Part shown: one piece after another, positions 60,902 through 64,000 of the stretch
Layout of the letters: each line of letters starts with the position of its first letter
Numbering within the stretch: position 1 is the first letter of the stretch
NCBI GenBank assembly: GCA_934402315.1
Contig: CAKRTS010000010.1
Location: 47,652-111,651, forward strand
Reading direction: 5' to 3'
Length of the DNA: 64,000 bases
From: an uncultured Acetatifactor sp.
GTDB lineage: Bacteria > Bacillota > Clostridia > Lachnospirales > Lachnospiraceae
Notes under the pieces: model-generated
Database searches by the model: none
Told to the model about the DNA's origin: nothing
What the model saw: only the letters and a program-made list of their open reading frames with translations
Program-made: the position numbers and the translations under genes

Positions 60902-61962
60902 ATTTTGACCCCTATATCGTGGCAAAGGCAACGCCCCTCCAGTTTTTCCCATGGTTCGTATCCCTTCATATAGTCAAAATCTTCCTCATTGCTAAAGGCT
61001 TGCAACAACTTCGCCTTTACAGTTTCATACATAGAACTATCAATATCCCGGAATTTCTTGTGCTTATATAATTCGGATTTTCGGAAATCATACATGGTAT
61101 CCACGTTTTCAAGCAACAATTTTACCACCTTATAGGTTCCCTCCACATCCTTCTCCGCACATACAAAATCCAGCATTGGCGAATACTCGTTATACTTACC
61201 CATTTCTAATGTATGTGATATTAATTGTATTTTCTCTGATAAAAATCTGGCATAACCTATATCATCCTGTTCAATGGCCAGCTTAACCATCATGGAAAGT
61301 ACGAAATTATAGGTACTATACCCTGAGAAAATTACATCTTCGTACATTCCATATGCCTCTTCAATTTTTCCCTGTTCCTGATATAATCTTCCCTGATAAA
61401 TTTTCTTCATTGGATCACGATCAGAAAAATAACTCAGATATTTTTCTGCCTGAATATAATCCTTTTTCCGCAAATAAAATCCAAACAATGACTCTACTGC
61501 ATGGTGCTGTACTTCTTCGTTTTCGTCATGTAATGCCAGTTCATACCATGTATTGATCTGTTCATCATATTTTTCAGGATTCTTGCATTTATCCGTTATT
61601 CTTCTCGCATCAAGCATTACTGCAACCTGCCAGATAAGCATATTGCAATTCGGATACTCTTTTATAATACCTAATACCCATTCATACGTTTTCTCGTACC
61701 CTTCTTCCGAAAACATTCTGTCCATATTTCTGATAATTTCTTCGATTTCAACATCCGAAAGCTTTTCACGAAACGAAAAAAGTGTATCAAGGGAAATATT
61801 TAAAAGTCTGGCAATGGGGGCCAGCAACTCAATATCCGGCTTGGAATTGCCATTTTCCCATTTATTTACAGCCGGTGTTGTCACACCTAATCTGTTTGCC
61901 ATCTCTTCCTGGGTAAAGCCTGCCTCTTTTCTGTATTTTTTTATTACACCACCAATATCCAT
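60898..61962 (-). CDS. XRE-family regulator with TPR-like repeats
   Basis: A 354-residue protein: N-terminal XRE helix-turn-helix (FTQEEMANRLGVTTPAVNKW, ~15-34), then about 280 residues of helical tetratricopeptide-like repeats (QAEKYLSYFSDRDPMKKIYQ; EQGKIEEAYGMYEDVI). ATG 61962 is chosen with AAGGAG nine bases upstream. The final 13 residues (EGRCLCHDIGVKI) come from repeat copy C; a deleted copy at 58170-58556 keeps a different end. Such proteins often regulate an adjacent gene in response to a peptide; no peptide gene is next to it. Confidence 0.85.
   Translation of the reverse strand: MDIGGVIKKYRKEAGFTQEEMANRLGVTTPAVNKWENGNSKPDIELLAPIARLLNISLDTLFSFREKLSDVEIEEIIRNMDRMFSEEGYEKTYEWVLGIIKEYPNCNMLIWQVAVMLDARRITDKCKNPEKYDEQINTWYELALHDENEEVQHHAVESLFGFYLRKKDYIQAEKYLSYFSDRDPMKKIYQGRLYQEQGKIEEAYGMYEDVIFSGYSTYNFVLSMMVKLAIEQDDIGYARFLSEKIQLISHTLEMGKYNEYSPMLDFVCAEKDVEGTYKVVKLLLENVDTMYDFRKSELYKHKKFRDIDSSMYETVKAKLLQAFSNEEDFDYMKGYEPWEKLEGRCLCHDIGVKI
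60902..60940 (-). repeat. Short dispersed repeat, copy C (inverted)
   Basis: On the minus strand GAGGGGCGTTGCCTTTGCCA then CGATATAGGGGTCAAAAT, matching the second part of copy A (about 6 differences in 34). It begins exactly where the XRE-TPR protein diverges from its deleted copy. Confidence 0.65.
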
Positions 61963-62310
61963 TTGTGTCATCTCCTTAACGAAATTCGGAAACTTCTGTA
62001 AAATCAGCATAGCAAATTTCCACTTACCGCACAATTGAATAGTGTTTAATTTTTATTCAATTTTATTAACCAATAGGAAATGTTATAACATTAGAAACGT
62101 TGCTTTGACAGCGACCAATATTTCCTTATGGCAAAGAGAAAGCAATGCACAACTAGTATCTGAATGATATAATATTTTAGAGCAGAGTAAGACAAAAATT
62201 AAGGTCAATGCTCCGTAGATATTCCGCAAATATAAGGAACTCTACGCTCCGTGTGTGTTCATTAAAATACTCATTATCTACAATAAAGGCAGAAAGGTGG
62301 TCAAAAACTA
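61963..62310. other. 348-bp gap between divergent XRE genes
   Basis: AT-rich. Holds the partial repeat copy D (62085-62114) and an isolated TATAAT (62168-62173) for the rightward gene, with no good -35. No gene seen. Confidence 0.4.
62085..62114 (+). repeat. Short dispersed repeat, partial copy D
   Basis: ATAACATTAGAAACGTTGCT followed by TTGACAGCGA; it shares the first half of copy A (ATAACATTAG, ACGTTG, TTT) with several changes. With copy C it brackets the XRE-TPR gene in inverted orientation. Confidence 0.45.
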
Positions 62311-62916
62311 ATGGATCAAATTCAAATCGGCAAATTCATAGCCGAGTCAAGAAAATCAAGAAACCTTACCCAAAGGCAGCTTGCCGACACACTTTCCATT
62401 AGTGACAAAACAATTTCCAAATGGGAGTGCGGCAAAGGACTTCCCGAAGTATCTCTCATGTTACCATTGTGTGCGGCATTAGATATTACTGTCAACGATT
62501 TACTTTCGGGTGAAAAGGTTTCCTTAATTGATTATCCCAAAAAAGCGGAGGCAAACATGATGAACCTGATGAAAGAAAATGAAGAAAACAAAAAAAGAAT
62601 GGCGTTGTCCATTATTACCGGCGTAATCACTATTATTGCTGTATGCGCCCTGATTGCAATAACGTCCTTCCTTGACTTGCCTGCAGTTGTACGGATTATA
62701 TTGATTGTGTTCTCTGTTGCAGTAGCAACCGCGGGTATAGCGGCGGTCATAATGCTTGATATTCAAGCTGGTTATTTTGAATGTCCGTATTGCAAAGAAC
62801 TCTTTATTCCAAGCATGGATGAATATATAAAGGGCTATCACACTTTTACAAAACGCAGATTAACCTGCCCAAAGTGTGGAAAAACGAAAATGTGCAGACA
62901 TCATGTGACAAGATAA
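62311..62916 (+). CDS. XRE-type membrane protein with C-terminal zinc ribbon
   Basis: A 201-residue protein with three parts: XRE helix-turn-helix (~5-60; LTQRQLADTLSISDKTISKW), two membrane helices (~96-150; SIITGVITIIAVCALIAITS), and a Cys4 zinc ribbon (CPYCKELF ... CPKCGKTK, ~158-195). The arrangement tethers a DNA-binding domain to the membrane. A weak AGGTGG site precedes the start. Function unknown. Confidence 0.82.
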   Translation: MDQIQIGKFIAESRKSRNLTQRQLADTLSISDKTISKWECGKGLPEVSLMLPLCAALDITVNDLLSGEKVSLIDYPKKAEANMMNLMKENEENKKRMALSIITGVITIIAVCALIAITSFLDLPAVVRIILIVFSVAVATAGIAAVIMLDIQAGYFECPYCKELFIPSMDEYIKGYHTFTKRRLTCPKCGKTKMCRHHVTR

Positions 62917-63079
62917 GTACGATTTCCGGTAACGGCAAGACCGGTAATGTTACTCTGGCAAATTCAACCGGAGGTTGGAGGAAGCTCTCCTCATCAAACT
63001 AATGCGTCATTGTTTTTGTAGCTGTTTATTGGTAAAATATTATTGTAGCTACAAATAATGAATTACGAGGTACATTAAT
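62917..63079 (+). promoter_or_regulatory. Promoter and likely operator of the last XRE gene
   Basis: TTGTTT (63010-63015), 17-nt spacer, TAAAAT (63033-63038). The perfect palindrome TTGTAGCTACAA (63043-63054) overlaps the start of transcription, and a half-site TTGTAGCT lies in the spacer. Fits autorepression by the downstream XRE protein. Confidence 0.6.
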
Positions 63080-63862
63080 ATGACCGCTATTAAGATCAAT
63101 GAACAAATTGCCTTTCTCAGAAAGCAAAAAGGTCTTACGCAGGAAGAACTTGCAAATGCTCTCGGTGTAACCAATCAAGCTGTTTCAAAATGGGAATCAG
63201 CGCAATGCTGTCCGGATATTCAGCTCTTACCCGATCTCGCCAAACTCTTTGACGTTTCGATAGACGAGCTTCTCGGATATACCCCTGTCTCTACAACGGA
63301 AGACATTGTACTTGCGATTCGCAAACGCATAGAATCCTTGCCTAAGGGTGAAGATTTTGCTTTCACCTTCAGAATGGCTGCAGCCCTCCATACGGTTATT
63401 TTGTCTAAAGAAATGACATATGACAATATGAACCCCGGATGGGATACAGAGGATGCTATTGAGCACGCCGGAAATGGTGAATGGGGCTATTCTTGCTTCA
63501 ATATTCCTGAGATAACAACGATGATGAGACACGGAGCTGTATTCTTTTCAAACAATAGAAACTTGACTCTGATGAACACGGATATTCGTCAAATTGTAGC
63601 AATGATTAAACCGTTTGGTGATACGAAGAATTTGAAGATTGCCACAGCGCTTTATCAGTTGACCGTCCATTCCGAAGATGCTTATACGACCATTGCTCAG
63701 ATCAGCAATAGCTCCGGGGTGTCTCCCGAAAAAGTACAGGATTGTCTTGAAAGTGATCTGTCGCAATTTATTCTTGAAAAAGAAGGGACGGAAGTTGAAT
63801 TCCGGTTTAAGGGAATGTATATGAATATCCTTCCAATCATCTCTCTTTTCGATTTCAAATAA
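63080..63862 (+). CDS. XRE-family transcriptional regulator
   Basis: A 260-residue regulator. The N-terminal XRE domain is textbook (LTQEELANALGVTNQAVSKW, ~19-38). The C-terminal ~170 residues are of unknown type, with a possible winged-helix stretch (TTIAQISNSSGVSPEKVQDC). ACGAGG lies upstream. The stop codon lies in repeat copy B. No partner gene inside the window. Confidence 0.85.
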   Translation: MTAIKINEQIAFLRKQKGLTQEELANALGVTNQAVSKWESAQCCPDIQLLPDLAKLFDVSIDELLGYTPVSTTEDIVLAIRKRIESLPKGEDFAFTFRMAAALHTVILSKEMTYDNMNPGWDTEDAIEHAGNGEWGYSCFNIPEITTMMRHGAVFFSNNRNLTLMNTDIRQIVAMIKPFGDTKNLKIATALYQLTVHSEDAYTTIAQISNSSGVSPEKVQDCLESDLSQFILEKEGTEVEFRFKGMYMNILPIISLFDFK

Positions 63863-63900
63863 CATTAGGGACGTTATTTTTGTCATGATACTGGGGTCAA
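63857..63900 (+). repeat. Short dispersed repeat, copy B
   Basis: Direct copy of 58726-58768 with A-for-G and T-for-C changes (…GTTATTTTTGTCATGATACT…). Similarity continues weakly to about 63920 (CTTAAGCTTTCATC against CCTAAGCTCTCACC). No gene is visible from here to the end of the window. Confidence 0.75.
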
Positions 63901-64000
63901 AAGCCCTTAAGCTTTCATCCCAGTTGTCCCATTAGCTGGTTGTTATCACGTATTCTTGATGATGTTCAGCTTCTTTTGCCTAATATAGAGCCATAGGCTG

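Overview
The window looks like the chromosome of a spore-forming gut clostridium of the Lachnospiraceae type. Evidence: moderate GC, strong AGGAGG-type ribosome binding sites, sporulation and germination genes (a YtaF-like and a SpoVAF-like protein), many sugar ABC cassettes each with a private regulator, and lipoprotein families typical of that group. This assignment is inferred from gene content and style only.

Layout. 0-6.2 kb: a maltodextrin locus (binding protein, two permeases, intracellular GH13 enzyme) divergent from its LacI-type regulator. 6.2-10.1 kb: an acyltransferase, an XRE-AbrB regulator, a Nudix hydrolase and a cation/proton antiporter whose leader is a fluoride riboswitch with an overlapping terminator. 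10.1-13.4 kb: a decaying ECF transporter locus (AraC regulator with an internal deletion, S and T components intact, ATPase cut by an IS200/IS605 element). 13.4-15.6 kb: a small unknown protein, a YoaP-type acetyltransferase and an AraC/GyrI-like regulator. 15.8-22.0 kb: an alpha-galactoside operon (AraC activator, binding protein, permeases, GH36). 22-34.2 kb: mostly housekeeping genes (LuxS, MTA/SAH nucleosidase, Pgi, MurG, YwlG-type protein, polysaccharide deacetylase, spore proteins) ending in a three-tRNA cluster (Gly, Gly, Phe).

34.2-63.9 kb is accessory in character. 34.8-49.4 kb holds a surface-sensing region read leftward. It has a 7TM protein, a separate histidine kinase and a NarL-type regulator. 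Next come an orphan solute-binding lipoprotein, a membrane-spanning LuxR-type regulator, and a run of small proteins and four large lipoproteins, two of them paralogous. No ABC permease or ATPase accompanies the binding protein, so a signalling role is plausible. 49.7-55.2 kb: DJ-1/PfpI protein with its WYL regulator, a membrane protein split at an AT repeat, Fic, a nucleoside phosphorylase and GNAT. 55.2-63.9 kb is a zone of repeats, gene remnants and small regulators. Two genes (Nudix, XRE-TPR) exist there both intact and as copies shrunk by internal deletions, with a RelBE module between the shrunken copies.

Most notable signals: the fluoride riboswitch; a GTTAG-N6-CTAAC palindrome shared by the ECF locus and an HMA-domain gene (possible iron regulon); a 153-bp dispersed repeat whose terminal stem co-varies between copies; a self-contained 35-residue peptide gene; the membrane LuxR/orphan binding-protein system; and a roughly 43-bp repeat present about four times around the XRE/Nudix genes.
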